A stretch of DNA of 64,000 nucleotides from Streptomyces sp. 11x1 (GCF_032598905.1 NZ_CP122458.1:2852001-2916000); one strand, 5' to 3'. Positions 1 through 10,105 are shown, counted from the first letter of the stretch. Notes: generated by a model from the letters alone, not told the origin. A program made the numbers and translations.

Positions 1-2795
1 CTGAGATCGTCGAGACGTCGGGGGATGCCGCCCCATCCGGCGAGGGTCACGGCTCGGCGAGCGGCCACGGTCAGCACGGCGAGGGAAGTGGCAGCGCCGA
101 GGGTTCTGCCGCCGAGGTGGCGTCTGGCTCTGCCGATGCTGCTGAGGGCGAGCAGTCCGGTGGCGTCGCGGCCTCCGAGGACGTCTCCGCAAGCGTCACC
201 GATGCGGCCGAGCCGGTGGGTTCGGGATCTCAGGACGCCGTTGCGCAGACTGCCGGTCCGCAGGAACCGTCCACTCAGGGCTCAGACCCCCAGGAGCCGT
301 CCACCCAGGGCCCGGATTCGCAGGACAGTCCCGCCCCCGGCGCCGTCCCACAGGGAGCTCCCACCGAGGGCATCGCTCCGCAGGGCGCGGCTCAGCTGGA
401 CGCGACTCCGCAGAATGCCCTTCCTGAGGATCCCGCCCCGCAGGACGCCGCTCCCGACGCCCCCGATTCCTCTCCCGGCGCCGAGCCCCGGGCCACCGCT
501 TCTCAGGAGTCCGCTCCCGAAGCCATCGCGCCTCAGGCCACCCCGCCCCAGGACCTCCCGCCGCAGCCCGGCACTCCTCAGGCTGCCCCGTCCCCCGCAG
601 CCGCTCCCGGCGCGGCCCCCACCGCCGTACCGCAGGCGCCTCCCGCCTGGACGCCTCCGCCGCCGCAGAGTGGACTTCCGCCGTTGCCGCCCGCGTTTCA
701 GCTCGCTGACGCCCAGGCTCCCGCCCCCGCGGCGCCCTGGCCCCCGTCCGCCCCGCAGGCGCCGACCACACCTGCGGTTCCCGAAAGGCCCGACGGGCAG
801 CAGTCGGCGGCCGCGCCGAGGGAGCCGTCCGTGCCGCCTCAGCAGCCGTTCCACCCGCAGGCCCCTCAGGGCGCGCCCTCCGCCTGGGGCAGCCCCGTCG
901 ACGCCGCGTCCCACGCCGCCGCCCCCAGCGCACCCGTGCCGCCCGCCGACGCCTCCGCTGCGCCGACCCCAGCACCCGGTCCGACGCCTCCGCAGGAGCC
1001 CGGCGCCTCCTCCCCCGCCGGTTACGGCTTCCCGCCCGCGGGCGGGCCCGTGCCGCCGCAGGCACCCATCCCCCAGCAGAGCGGCTACGGCTTCCCCCAG
1101 CCTCCGGCCCAACCAGGCCAGCCGCCACAAGCGGGCCAGCCGGGACCGGTCCAGCCGGAGCAGCAGGGGGCCCCCGGCGGCGCACCCGTTCCTCCGCAGC
1201 AGGGCTACGGCTTTCCTCAGCAGGCGGGGCAGCCCGGCCCCCAGTACCCCCCGGCGCCCCAGCCCGGCTACGGGTTCCCGCCCGCCGCCGCTCCGGGTGC
1301 CCCGGCGCCGACCCCTCCGGGTCAGCCCAACTCCCCTGCGCCTCAGGCCGGTTACGGGTTCCCCCAGCCCCCCGCCCAGCCGGGACACCCGGGCCACCCC
1401 GGTCAACCCCAGCCTTCCCAGTCCCCCTTCCCCGGATACCCAGGACAGCCCGGAGAGGCCGGTCAGCCCGGGCACCCCGGCGGGCAGCCCCAGCCCCCCG
1501 CCCCCGTCGACCCCCGCACCGGCGCCGCCTGGCCGCAGGCCGTGCAGCACGATCAGCGGCAGCCGACCAACCCGGGTGTGGCACCGCTCGGTTACACGGC
1601 CGCGGTCGAGCTGTCGTCGGACCGGCTGCTGAACAGCAAGAAGCAGAAGCAGAAGAGCAGCCGTCCGGCCTCGGGCGGCGGGCTGTTCAAGCTGGGCGGC
1701 AAGAAGGAGGAGGCCGAGCGGCAGCGGAAGCTGGAGCTGATCAGGACGCCGGTGCTGTCCTGCTACCGCATCGCGGTCATCAGCCTCAAGGGTGGCGTGG
1801 GCAAGACGACGACCACCACGGCCCTCGGTTCGACCCTCGCCACCGAGCGGCAGGACAAGATCCTCGCGATCGACGCCAACCCGGACGCCGGCACGCTCGG
1901 CCGTCGGGTGCGGCGCGAGACCGGGGCCACCATCCGCGACCTCGTCCAGGCGATCCCGTACCTCAACTCGTACATGGACATCCGGCGGTTCACCTCGCAG
2001 GCGGCCTCCGGTCTGGAGATCATCGCCAACGACGTGGACCCCGCCGTCTCCACCACGTTCAACGACGAGGACTACCGGCGGGCGATCGACATCCTCGGCA
2101 AGCAGTACCCGATCATCCTCACCGACTCGGGCACCGGCCTCCTCTACAGCGCGATGCGCGGGGTGCTCGACCTCGCCGACCAGCTGATCATCATCTCGAC
2201 GCCGTCCGTGGACGGTGCGAGCAGCGCCAGTACGACACTGGACTGGCTCTCCGCGCACGGGTACCAGGATCTCGTGGCACGCTCCATCACGGTCATCTCG
2301 GGCGTGCGCGAGACCGGCAAGATGATCAAGGTGGAGGACATCGTCTCCCACTTCGAGACGCGCTGCCGGGGCGTCGTGGTCGTGCCGTTCGACGAACACC
2401 TCTCCGCAGGCGCCGAGTTGGACCTCGACATGATGCGGCCGAAGGTGCGGGAGGCGTACTTCACGCTCGCCGCGATGGTCGCCGAGGACATCGCCCGGCA
2501 CCAGCAGTCGCACGGCCTGTGGACGTCGGACGGCAACCCGCCGCCGGTCGTCGCCCCGCCGATGCCGGGCCAGCAGGCGCCGGGCCAGCAGACGCCCGGT
2601 CAGCAGCCGTACGCGCCGCAGTACCCGCAGCATCCACAGCAGGGGCAGCAGCCGTATCCCGGTCAGCCCTATCCGGGTCAGCCGGCTCCCGGACAGGCCC
2701 CGCAGCCCTACGGCCACCCCGGCCAGCCCGCCCCCGGGCAGCCGTATCCGCCGCAGCAGGGTCAACCGCACCCTCCCGCCCCACCCCAGCAGTAG
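1..2795 (+). CDS. MinD/ParA-like P-loop ATPase with long Pro/Gln-rich flanks, 5'-truncated by window edge (SCO5717-type)
   Basis: The reading frame is open from base 3, with no stop between the left edge and the first internal GTG at 117, so the true start lies outside the window. The first ~500 visible residues are a low-complexity Pro/Gln/Ala tract with five GYGFP repeats between about 1020 and 1370. A deviant Walker A motif (KGGVGKTT, near base 1790) opens a MinD/ParA-type domain of about 260 residues, with [10 protein letters not shown] and LTDSGTG typical of the fold. The C-terminus is again PGQ-rich. MinD/ParA ATPases dimerise on ATP and position other proteins on membranes or DNA. I recall the S. 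coelicolor counterpart, SCO5717, being annotated as a growth-regulating ATPase. The partner is unknown; the disordered arms suggest a cytoskeletal or polar scaffold role, which is inference. The gene converges on ribF. Confidence 0.85.
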   Translation, partial: EIVETSGDAAPSGEGHGSASGHGQHGEGSGSAEGSAAEVASGSADAAEGEQSGGVAASEDVSASVTDAAEPVGSGSQDAVAQTAGPQEPSTQGSDPQEPSTQGPDSQDSPAPGAVPQGAPTEGIAPQGAAQLDATPQNALPEDPAPQDAAPDAPDSSPGAEPRATASQESAPEAIAPQATPPQDLPPQPGTPQAAPSPAAAPGAAPTAVPQAPPAWTPPPPQSGLPPLPPAFQLADAQAPAPAAPWPPSAPQAPTTPAVPERPDGQQSAAAPREPSVPPQQPFHPQAPQGAPSAWGSPVDAASHAAAPSAPVPPADASAAPTPAPGPTPPQEPGASSPAGYGFPPAGGPVPPQAPIPQQSGYGFPQPPAQPGQPPQAGQPGPVQPEQQGAPGGAPVPPQQGYGFPQQAGQPGPQYPPAPQPGYGFPPAAAPGAPAPTPPGQPNSPAPQAGYGFPQPPAQPGHPGHPGQPQPSQSPFPGYPGQPGEAGQPGHPGGQPQPPAPVDPRTGAAWPQAVQHDQRQPTNPGVAPLGYTAAVELSSDRLLNSKKQKQKSSRPASGGGLFKLGGKKEEAERQRKLELIRTPVLSCYRIAVISLKGGVGKTTTTTALGSTLATERQDKILAIDANPDAGTLGRRVRRETGATIRDLVQAIPYLNSYMDIRRFTSQAASGLEIIANDVDPAVSTTFNDEDYRRAIDILGKQYPIILTDSGTGLLYSAMRGVLDLADQLIIISTPSVDGASSASTTLDWLSAHGYQDLVARSITVISGVRETGKMIKVEDIVSHFETRCRGVVVVPFDEHLSAGAELDLDMMRPKVREAYFTLAAMVAEDIARHQQSHGLWTSDGNPPPVVAPPMPGQQAPGQQTPGQQPYAPQYPQHPQQGQQPYPGQPYPGQPAPGQAPQPYGHPGQPAPGQPYPPQQGQPHPPAPPQQ

Positions 2796-2817
2796 CCGGG
2801 CGCCGCACGGCGGCACG

Positions 2818-2864
2818 ACCGAGGCCCGTACCGTTCACGGATCGTGAACGGTACGGGCCTCGGT
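2818..2864. terminator. Perfect 22-bp hairpin between convergent ATPase and ribF genes
   Basis: The arms at 2818-2839 and 2843-2864 are exact reverse complements with a 3-nt loop (GAT). It lies 22 bases after one stop codon and 20 bases before the other, so it can end transcription in both directions. No T-run follows, as is usual in Streptomyces. Confidence 0.85.
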
Positions 2865-2884
2865 CCATCTCCAGGTCTCGGCGG

Positions 2885-3847
2885 CTACTTCGCCTCGTCG
2901 CCCTCGTACGCGCCGATCAGCTCCCGGCACCGCTTCACGTCCTCGCCCATCGCCACGAGGAGCGCGTCCAGCGAGTCGAACTTCGCCTGGCCGCGCACGA
3001 AGGAGAGGAAGTCGACGGCGACATGGAGGCCGTAGAGGTCGAGGCCGACGCGGTCGATGGCGTACGCCTCGACCGTGCGTTCGGTGCCGTCGAACTGCGG
3101 GTTGGTGCCGACCGAGATCGCGGCGGGCATGGCCTCGCCTGCGGCGTGCAGCCAGCCGGCGTAGACACCGTCGGCGGGGATCGCGGTGTGCGGGAGGGTC
3201 TCGACGTTGGCCGTGGGGAAGCCCAGCTCGCGGCCGCGCTGGGCGCCGCGTACGACGACACCCTCGACGCGGTGGGGGCGGCCGAGGATCTCGCACGCAC
3301 CCTCGACATCGCCCTCGGTCACCAGCCGCCGGGTCAGGGTCGAGGAGAACGGCCGTCCGCCGCCCGCCTCGCCGGTGACGAACAGATCGACCACCTCGAC
3401 GTCGAAGTCGTACGTCTTGCCCTGCTCGGCCAGGAACGCCACGTCCCCGGCGGCCTTGTGGCCGAAGCGGAAGTTGGGGCCCTCGACGACGAACTTGGCG
3501 TGCAGCTTGTCGACCAGCACCTTGACGACGAAGTCGGCCGGCGACAGCCGCGAGAACTCGGTCGTGAAGGGCAGGATCAGGACCGCGTCCACGCCCAGCT
3601 CGGCCATCAGTTCGGCACGGCGGTGGTGCGGGGCGAGCAGCGGAGGATGCGTACCGGGGCGCACGACCTCGCTGGGGTGCGGGTCGAAGGTGACGGCGAC
3701 GGAGGGAACGCCCAGCTCACGCGCGCATTCCACGGCGTGCCGGAGGATCAGCTGGTGCCCGCGGTGCACCCCGTCGTAGGAGCCGATGGTGACGACGCTG
3801 CGCCCCCAGTCCTCGGGGATGTCCTCCAAGCCACGCCAGCGCTGCAC
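2885..3847 (-). CDS. ribF: Bifunctional riboflavin kinase / FAD synthetase
   Basis: The 320-residue protein phosphorylates riboflavin to FMN and adenylylates FMN to FAD in the cytoplasm. The N-terminal FAD synthetase half has the nucleotidyltransferase signature GSYDGVHRGHQ near residue 22 and a conserved FDPHP. The C-terminal kinase half has the GRELGFPTANVE loop and PADGVYAGWL, and FVRGQAKFDSLDALL near the end. Length and domain order are standard for bacterial RibF. It follows the large protease-like gene on the same strand after a 155-base gap and converges on the MinD-like gene. ribF sits close to truB/rbfA in many bacteria, so the location is conventional. Confidence 0.95.
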   Translation of the reverse strand: MQRWRGLEDIPEDWGRSVVTIGSYDGVHRGHQLILRHAVECARELGVPSVAVTFDPHPSEVVRPGTHPPLLAPHHRRAELMAELGVDAVLILPFTTEFSRLSPADFVVKVLVDKLHAKFVVEGPNFRFGHKAAGDVAFLAEQGKTYDFDVEVVDLFVTGEAGGGRPFSSTLTRRLVTEGDVEGACEILGRPHRVEGVVVRGAQRGRELGFPTANVETLPHTAIPADGVYAGWLHAAGEAMPAAISVGTNPQFDGTERTVEAYAIDRVGLDLYGLHVAVDFLSFVRGQAKFDSLDALLVAMGEDVKRCRELIGAYEGDEAK

Positions 3848-4002
3848 TGTGACCGCTCCTCGTCGAACCCGTGTCCGTATTGACGCTTAACCCTTGCGCA
3901 GGTCTAAGGGTGCCATGCCCGATGCTCTCCGCCCGCATCGGCATCCGGGCTGTGACCCGGAGCACGGCACCCAGCCCCTCGCCCCGGCACGCGCGTCCCT
4001 CC

Positions 4003-7000
4003 TCACGCGGGCACCCGCACACCCGGTACGCCCGCCAGGTTCTCGATCATCCGACGCGTGCTGGGACCCACCACCGCCGCCCACTCCTGGGGCGTGCCGC
4101 TCAGCCAGCCGGCCACCAGCTCCGCGAAACCGGGCACATGGCGCGCCATGTCGACGAGTGCCCAGTCGAACCGGGTGGCCCCATCGGGCGTACGGACGAG
4201 GAGCAGGCCGATCCGGTGGACCAGCACCCGGACGGACGCGCCCTCGATCGTGCCCGCCGCACCCGTCATGTTCGCCATACCCGCCGTATTCGCCATACCC
4301 GCCGTATCCGATCTGCCCGTCGTGCTCGCGACCACCGCCCGCAGCAGCGCGTCGAGGACGGAGGGGTCCCGCTCGGTCGCCATCAGCAGGTCGAGCAGTT
4401 CGCGCCGCAGCGGGCCGGAAGCGGCGGTGCCCGGCTCGGCGAAGACCGCCGCGAGGGCCGCGCGCACCTGGACGGGACCGTCCACGATGAGGCCGCTGAC
4501 CAGCGGGAACAGTACGGCGCGGGTGCCCGGACCGTGTTCCAGTCTGCGGTCGACGTACACGGCGACGTGTCCGGCCACCTCGGGGCGCAGGGCGACGACC
4601 TCCCGTACGAGGGCGGTGACGCGGCGTGCGAGGCCGGGCGTGGTGACCTCGGCGAGCGTACGCAGGGCCTCCCTGTCCGAGCCCTCGGCGCCCGGCACGC
4701 GCAGCCGCGCGCGGAATGCCTCCAGGACCGGGTCCGGGTCGGTGGCCAGCGCGGTGACCACGGCGCCGGCGGGCAGCTGCGGGTCACCGTCGGCGAAACG
4801 CGCCAGCGCCTGTGTCAGATACCGCGACCGGGTCCGCGGATCCCGTACGAGCAGGGCGAGGGCGCCGCTGTGCAGGGTGACGTCGGCGGGGCGGCCCAGC
4901 AGGGCGAGTGCCGCGTAGCGGAGGAGTTCGCGGTCCGCCTCGGTGCTGACGTGCGGAGCGGTCCGCAGTCCGTATGCGAGCCCCGCGACGCGCCGGGCCG
5001 GACGCTCGTCGTGCGCCCACCGGTCGACGGCCCGGCACACCGCCGAGGGCTCCTCCTCGGACAGTACGGCGAGGAGTTCGTCGCCCCGTCGGTGCGCGCT
5101 CTCGACGAGGGCTTCGGTCAGATCGTCCAGGGCACATCGGCGATGGGTGTGCAGCAGTGCCTGCGCGGCCGTCGCCACGGTGGCGTCCGGGGTCGCGACC
5201 AACGGGGTGTCGTCCAGGAACCAGCGGGTGAGGAGCGGTTGTACGGCGGCGGGGTCGGCCGCCAGCAGCCGGGAGACCGTGTCCAGGTAGCGAGGCCCCT
5301 CGCCGGTCGCCGGGTCGGCGACGACCAGGCGTCGCAGCAGATCGAACCGTTCCGCCTCGGGCAGGGGCAGTGAGGCCCAGAAGTCCGGCCCGAACTCGGC
5401 CGGCACGCCTCGGCCCTGGGCCCGCCAGGCCCCGATCCGCTCGGTGAGGAACCGCAGCACCCTGGTGTACGGCGTCGCGTCGGGCACCCGGAGCAGGGCC
5501 TCGGCCAGGAGACGGGTGGCCCACCAGGTGGGGTCGTCCGGGGCGGGGGCGCCCGGGGGCAACAGGGCGTCCAGGGCGTCGAGCAACTCCTCCAGGCGTC
5601 CGGCCAGTTCGGTGGGGCCCTGTTGCCGGCCGAGGAGGAGAAGGGCGTGGACGACGGGGCCGATCCGGTGGCGGGGCACGGGGAGGTTGCGGGTGGCCCG
5701 GCGTGCCTGCCTGCGGACACGCGCCTCCGAGGGCATCGTGCCCCAGCCGCGCCGTGCCTCGGCCCGGGCGACCCAGCCGTGGTGCACGAGCGCGTGCAGT
5801 GCGGCGTCGAGGTCCAGGTGGGCGCCCTGGATCCAGTCGGCCAGCTCCTCGTGGGCGAAGCGGTAGCCGTCGCCGGCCGGGACGAGCAGGCCCTCGGTGA
5901 GTACGGCCGAGGCCCAGCCGGTGGTGCCGCCGAGTCGCCGTCCCGGTACGGGTCCCCACGGGAACACGGCCTCGAACGCCGCCCGGTCCAACTCCCCCTG
6001 CCCGGGGCCGAGACACCGCCGGGCGGCCTCGTGCACCTGCCCCGCGACCTGCGCCGCCAGGCGCCGTACGCCGGCCCCTCGCACCCCGTTCACCGCGGCG
6101 AGCCGCACGGCGACCCGCAGACACATCAGATCCAGATAGGCAGCCAACACGTCGTCCCTGCCGGGGAGGCCGGAGGGGGTGGGGGGTTTGGGGGGTGCGG
6201 TTGGGCCGGAGGAGGTCGGGGTCGGGCCGGAGCCGTGGGTGGTCGAGTCGGCGGAGGTGCCGGTCGAGTCGGGAGAGGAGGCCACCGGATCCGGGGAGTA
6301 GGCCTCGCCGTACGCGGACGCCGTGCTGTACGGGGAGACCGCGCCGTACGCGGACGCCGCACCGTCCGAGGAGGCCTCGCCCACGGAGGAAGCCGCGTCC
6401 GGCGAGTGGACGGCCGACCCCGCAGCGGAGGCGGCTGATCCCGGGAAGGAGGCGGCTGATCCCGCAGCGAAGGTCGCCCCGGACGAGGCTGCCGTCGCGC
6501 TGAAGGAGGACGGTTCTCGGCCGGTGGAGGGCGGCGTCCGTCCCGGTGGGTGAGCGCCGGCGCCGCGTGCTGCGGAGCCGGCTGAGTCGGAGGCACCGCC
6601 GGGTTCGAGGGCGGGCGTGGTGATGCTCCAGGCTGAAGGGCCCTCAGCACCGGCTTGCGGGGCGCGGAGCCAGTGGCAGCCTGGCTCACCCGCTCCCCGG
6701 CCTCCCCGACCGTCCCGGCCCCGGTTCCCGGGCACCCCGCCGTACCCGCCCGGCCTCTCCGGCCCCTGGCCTCCCCGGCCGTCCCGACCGTGGTGCTCGG
6801 GCACCCCGCCGTACCCGCCCTGGCCCTCCGACCCCCGACCAACCCAGCCCTGCTTCTCCGGCCCTCCGTCCCCCGGTACTCGGTCCTCCGAGGCCCCGTC
6901 GGGCCGGTCCGCCCAGGTGGGCCCTGCCGGGGGCTCGTTCGGTGGGCCGGCGAAGGCGCCATCCTCGCCGGGCCCGCCGTTCATGGGGGCCGAGAGGGCG

Positions 7001-8607
7001 GCCCGGACCTCGGACAGGAGTCGCAGGGTGAGGGGGTGGCGGGCGTCCGCCGCGGGGAGCGCGTCCTCGGGGATCCCGTATCGCATGCGGGCCCGGCGGG
7101 CCTCGCTCTCGGTGAGGTCGCCCAGGCGCACGCAGGCCGGTCGGGGGTGCCCCTCACCGTGCACCAGGTCCGCCGGGAAGTGCGCCCCCGCCCGCTCCCA
7201 GTACTCGGCGCGGCAGGCCACCACGAGCCGGGCCCCGTTCGCCCGCAGCCACTCGACCGTCCCCGCGGTCCACTCGGCCAGCCGGTGCGCGAGCGTCGGC
7301 GGCATCTCCTCGGGTCCGTCGAGGAGCAGCAGCAGCGGCCGCCCCTCGGCCTCCGCGAGCCGCGCCAGCCGCTCCGGCCGGATGTCCCCCAACTCACCCT
7401 GGTAGCGCCCGGGCAGCCAGGGCCGTCCCACCCCAACGCCCGAGGAACTCTCACCGCCGCACGCACCCGCGGAAGCGGCGGAGGCGGCCGAGAAGTCCGA
7501 CGCGGCCCACCCACCGGCCTCCCCCGCCTCCGGCGAAGCGCCCCACTCCCCCGTCGAACTCTCCGTGTCCGCCCCGACCGCCGAGACCGCCGCCGTGGAC
7601 GCCGCCACGATCCGTCCCGCGCGTTCCAGGGCGCGGCGGGCCGCGTCCGCGACGGAGGTGTCGTCGGAGAGGAGGTCGGCGCCGCGGAGCCAGAGGGTGG
7701 GAGCGGGGGCAGGACCCCGGCCGCGTCGGGCGGCAAGCGCGGCCAGTTCCGTCGTACGGCCGCTGCCGGGCGGTCCGACGAGACCGAGAACCGTGGCGGG
7801 GCCCTCGGAGAAGGCGCTGAACTCCCTTACGACATCGACCCGTTCGACGGGATCGGCACCGGTCGCCGCCACTGCCCCCGCACCCGCCCCCGGCCCGTCC
7901 GAGCCCACCGTCGTGGCCGTGAGCTCCAGCACCCCCGCCAGGTTCAGATCGGTCCCGTACGCCGGTACGCTCGCCGCGTTGCGCGCGAGCAGCTCGGCCA
8001 GCGGCTGTTCGGCCCGCCACCCGCGCAGGGGGACGGCGAAGCCGGTGGCCCGGTGCTGTGCCTCCAGCGCCGTACCGAGGACACCCAGGACCGCACCCGT
8101 GGTCATGTCGAGCACGGGTCCCCCGGCCGCGCCACCGCCCAGCCGCAGTGCCTCGCTCCCGGCGGTGCCGATCGCCAACTCCAGTGCGCCGCGCAACAGA
8201 TGGAAACCGTCGGTCGCGGTGTACGTCACGTCCGCCGTGCCCAGCACCCGAGCCTCGCGCCAGCCGCCGGCCGCGATAAGGACGTACGCGCCCGTCTCGA
8301 CCCCGTCCCTCGGGGCGAAGGGCAGCGGATCCACGGACAGCCCCTGGGTGCGGATGAGCGCGAGATCGAGGGCGGGCAGCGGGGTGACCGCGTCGGACGT
8401 CACCACGCAGACACGGTCGCCGGTGGCGCGCACCACGATCCGGGCCAGGCCGTCCACCGCCTCGTGGCTGGTGACGACCGTGCCGTGGTGGTCGGCGACG
8501 AAGCCCGTGCCGCGTGGTCGTCCCGTCAGATCGCCGACCCGCACCAGGACTTCGTCCCGCGCCGCCCGGCGGCCGTCGTCGGTCGCCCGACGGCCCCGTA
8601 CCACCAT
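4003..8607 (-). CDS. Very large trypsin-fold / P-loop NTPase protein with degenerate protease triad
   Basis: The start at 8607 is chosen because GGGGAGGT lies just upstream; an in-frame codon at 8724 has no such site. The product is 1534 residues. Residues ~1-200 have a trypsin/HtrA-like core: GTGFVADHHG, TSHEAV (His48), LDLALIRT (Asp81) and GGAAGGPVLD, where the usual nucleophile serine is Ala161. A P-loop (GPPGSGRTTE, ~residue 280) and a Walker B-like LLLLLDGPEE (~425) follow, as in STAND-type NTPases. Residues ~550-815 are Ser/Ala/Gly/Pro low-complexity sequence. The remaining ~700 residues look helical and Leu/Arg-rich without a motif I recognise. No signal peptide or membrane segment is evident. 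It lies between truB and ribF. It is probably a nucleotide-dependent scaffold or signalling protein rather than an active protease. Confidence 0.8.
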   Translation of the reverse strand: MVVRGRRATDDGRRAARDEVLVRVGDLTGRPRGTGFVADHHGTVVTSHEAVDGLARIVVRATGDRVCVVTSDAVTPLPALDLALIRTQGLSVDPLPFAPRDGVETGAYVLIAAGGWREARVLGTADVTYTATDGFHLLRGALELAIGTAGSEALRLGGGAAGGPVLDMTTGAVLGVLGTALEAQHRATGFAVPLRGWRAEQPLAELLARNAASVPAYGTDLNLAGVLELTATTVGSDGPGAGAGAVAATGADPVERVDVVREFSAFSEGPATVLGLVGPPGSGRTTELAALAARRGRGPAPAPTLWLRGADLLSDDTSVADAARRALERAGRIVAASTAAVSAVGADTESSTGEWGASPEAGEAGGWAASDFSAASAASAGACGGESSSGVGVGRPWLPGRYQGELGDIRPERLARLAEAEGRPLLLLLDGPEEMPPTLAHRLAEWTAGTVEWLRANGARLVVACRAEYWERAGAHFPADLVHGEGHPRPACVRLGDLTESEARRARMRYGIPEDALPAADARHPLTLRLLSEVRAALSAPMNGGPGEDGAFAGPPNEPPAGPTWADRPDGASEDRVPGDGGPEKQGWVGRGSEGQGGYGGVPEHHGRDGRGGQGPERPGGYGGVPGNRGRDGRGGRGAGEPGCHWLRAPQAGAEGPSAWSITTPALEPGGASDSAGSAARGAGAHPPGRTPPSTGREPSSFSATAASSGATFAAGSAASFPGSAASAAGSAVHSPDAASSVGEASSDGAASAYGAVSPYSTASAYGEAYSPDPVASSPDSTGTSADSTTHGSGPTPTSSGPTAPPKPPTPSGLPGRDDVLAAYLDLMCLRVAVRLAAVNGVRGAGVRRLAAQVAGQVHEAARRCLGPGQGELDRAAFEAVFPWGPVPGRRLGGTTGWASAVLTEGLLVPAGDGYRFAHEELADWIQGAHLDLDAALHALVHHGWVARAEARRGWGTMPSEARVRRQARRATRNLPVPRHRIGPVVHALLLLGRQQGPTELAGRLEELLDALDALLPPGAPAPDDPTWWATRLLAEALLRVPDATPYTRVLRFLTERIGAWRAQGRGVPAEFGPDFWASLPLPEAERFDLLRRLVVADPATGEGPRYLDTVSRLLAADPAAVQPLLTRWFLDDTPLVATPDATVATAAQALLHTHRRCALDDLTEALVESAHRRGDELLAVLSEEEPSAVCRAVDRWAHDERPARRVAGLAYGLRTAPHVSTEADRELLRYAALALLGRPADVTLHSGALALLVRDPRTRSRYLTQALARFADGDPQLPAGAVVTALATDPDPVLEAFRARLRVPGAEGSDREALRTLAEVTTPGLARRVTALVREVVALRPEVAGHVAVYVDRRLEHGPGTRAVLFPLVSGLIVDGPVQVRAALAAVFAEPGTAASGPLRRELLDLLMATERDPSVLDALLRAVVASTTGRSDTAGMANTAGMANMTGAAGTIEGASVRVLVHRIGLLLVRTPDGATRFDWALVDMARHVPGFAELVAGWLSGTPQEWAAVVGPSTRRMIENLAGVPGVRVPA

Positions 8608-8971
8608 GTCCTGACCTCCCCGTCGTACCTGCGTTCCGACGGTAGGCACGTGAAGATCAGCGGAACAGATCGCGCGGCGAACGCGCCCCCTTCCGCTCCC
8701 TCGGTTCACTCCGAGCGCCTGCACGAAGGGGTGAATAGCCCCGAGCAGATGGATACACCTCTGGGTGGGGGAACCGAGGGGGGACCGTGGAGCGGCGGGA
8801 ACAGCTACCCCGTGACCGCCGCTCCACGCTCCGCTGGGTTCGGCCGTGTCGTGACGGGGGCGGCGCGGTGCGTGTGGCTCCGGGCAGGGGCAGGGGTTGC
8901 GCCCCTGGGAGCCCCGCCTATCACTCGGGTTGTCTCGCTGGGTTTCGTGGGTGCGGGTCGTGCGTGGTTGC

Positions 8972-8993
8972 TCGCGCAGTTCCCCGCGCCCCT
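8972..8993 (+). repeat. Dispersed intergenic repeat, copy 1 (TCGCGCAGTTCCCCGCGC...)
   Basis: This 22-base sequence recurs in intergenic DNA of this window, in the same or inverted orientation: 11048-11069 (inverted, one mismatch), 28282-28303, 30442-30463 (inverted), 44893-44914 (one mismatch) and 44943-44964 (inverted). It resembles a repeat I know to be widespread between Streptomyces genes. Confidence 0.8.
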
Positions 8994-9137
8994 AAAAACC
9001 GCAGGGCCCCGCGCCCCGCAGAACCCCTCTTGTCCCGCACCCCTCGAAACCCGCAGGGCCCCGCACCCCGCCGCGCCCCGCACCCCTGAGAACCCGCAGG
9101 CCCCGGGGGCCGCAAGAACCCTCAGCCACCGTGCCCA

Positions 9138-9170
9138 CCCATGACTGACCCATGGCTGACCCATGACTGA
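9138..9170. repeat. Three tandem 11-bp units (CCCATGACTGA)
   Basis: Units lie at 9138-9148, 9149-9159 (one mismatch, G for A) and 9160-9170, immediately 3' of truB. The function is unknown; it is probably a slippage-generated microsatellite. Confidence 0.75.
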
Positions 9171-9190
9171 CCCACGGAGTCGGCGCCGGC

Positions 9191-10105
9191 TCAGCCGAAG
9201 ACTGCCAGGCTCTTCGCCTTGCCCTTCTGGCTTTCGACCAGGGCCAGGAAGCGGCCCGTGGGGTCGAAGACTGCGGTGGCGCCCCGGTCCGTGTACTCCT
9301 CGGGCATCTCCAGGCGGACGCCGTTCAGCAGGAGCCTGGCCCGCTTCTCGTCCACGTCCCAGCGGGGGAACGCGGCCGCGGCGGCCTCGGCGACCGGCAT
9401 GACGGTCAGCTCCTGCTGGAGCTGGTCGAGGGTGCGCGCGGAGTCCAGCTTGTACGGACCGACGCGGGTGCGGCGCAGCGCCGTGAGGTGGCCCCCGACG
9501 CCCAGTCCCGTGCCCAGGTCGCGGGCGAGGGCACGGATGTACGTCCCGGAGGAGCACACCACCGACACCACCAGGTCGAGTACGGGGGTGCCGTCCTCGG
9601 CGACGGCCTCGCGGACGTCGTACACGGCGAAGGAGGAGACGGTGACGGGCCGGGCGGGAATCTCGAAGTCCTCGCCGTCCCGGGCCCGTTTGTACGACCG
9701 CACGCCGTCGATCTTGATGGCGCTGACCTTGGACGGCACCTGCATGATCTGTCCGGTCAGCTCGGCCACACCGGCGTCGACCGCGTCCCGGGTGACCTTC
9801 GACGCGTCGACCGACGCCGTGATCTCGCCCTCGGCGTCGTCGGTGACCGTTGTCTGCCCGAGCCGGATGGTGCCGAGGTACTCCTTCTCGGTGAGGGCGA
9901 GGTGACCGAGCAGCTTGGTCGCCTTCTCCACCCCCAGGACGAGTACTCCGGTGGCCATCGGGTCGAGCGTCCCCGCGTGCCCGACCCGTCGGGTCCGGGC
10001 GATGCCCCGCATCTTGGCGACGACATCGTGCGAAGTGAAGCCCGACGGCTTGTCGACGATGGCAAGGCCGTCGGGCGTGGTGTTCTTCTGGCGCTGCTGG
10101 GTCAT
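9191..10105 (-). CDS. truB: tRNA pseudouridine(55) synthase
   Basis: The 304-residue enzyme isomerises U55 in the T-loop of tRNAs to pseudouridine. The N-terminus carries the family signature DKPSGFTSHDVV followed by the catalytic-loop motif RRVGHAGTLDPMATGVL, whose Asp is the catalytic residue. IKIDGVRSYKRARDGE and GTYIRALARDLG are further conserved TruB blocks, and a PUA-like C-terminus ends the protein. The ATG overlaps the 3' end of rbfA by 4 bases, implying translational coupling in the nusA-infB-type operon. Confidence 0.96.
   Translation of the reverse strand: MTQQRQKNTTPDGLAIVDKPSGFTSHDVVAKMRGIARTRRVGHAGTLDPMATGVLVLGVEKATKLLGHLALTEKEYLGTIRLGQTTVTDDAEGEITASVDASKVTRDAVDAGVAELTGQIMQVPSKVSAIKIDGVRSYKRARDGEDFEIPARPVTVSSFAVYDVREAVAEDGTPVLDLVVSVVCSSGTYIRALARDLGTGLGVGGHLTALRRTRVGPYKLDSARTLDQLQQELTVMPVAEAAAAAFPRWDVDEKRARLLLNGVRLEMPEEYTDRGATAVFDPTGRFLALVESQKGKAKSLAVFG

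Larger units (their letters stand above)
8608..9190. other. 583-base non-coding gap between truB and the protease-like gene
   Basis: The gap holds the upstream region of the protease-like gene, a dispersed Streptomyces repeat at 8972-8993, a degenerate run of CCCCGCA/AACCCGCAGG units at about 8994-9120, and three tandem 11-bp units at 9138-9170. I see no credible gene here. Confidence 0.7.

Noticed and set aside
282..2816. 844-codon open frame antisense to the MinD-like gene
   Set aside because: It mirrors the Pro/Gln-rich gene; the residue composition (Arg/Gly/Leu runs) is that of a GC-rich shadow frame and there is no family motif.
8000..8607. Active HtrA-like serine protease
   Set aside because: The nucleophile position is alanine (GGAAGGP) and there is no signal peptide or PDZ domain.
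6655..9144. 829-codon plus-strand frame over the protease/NTPase gene and its upstream gap
   Set aside because: It is antisense to the recognisable NTPase, rich in Arg/Pro, and its tail is translated repeat DNA.
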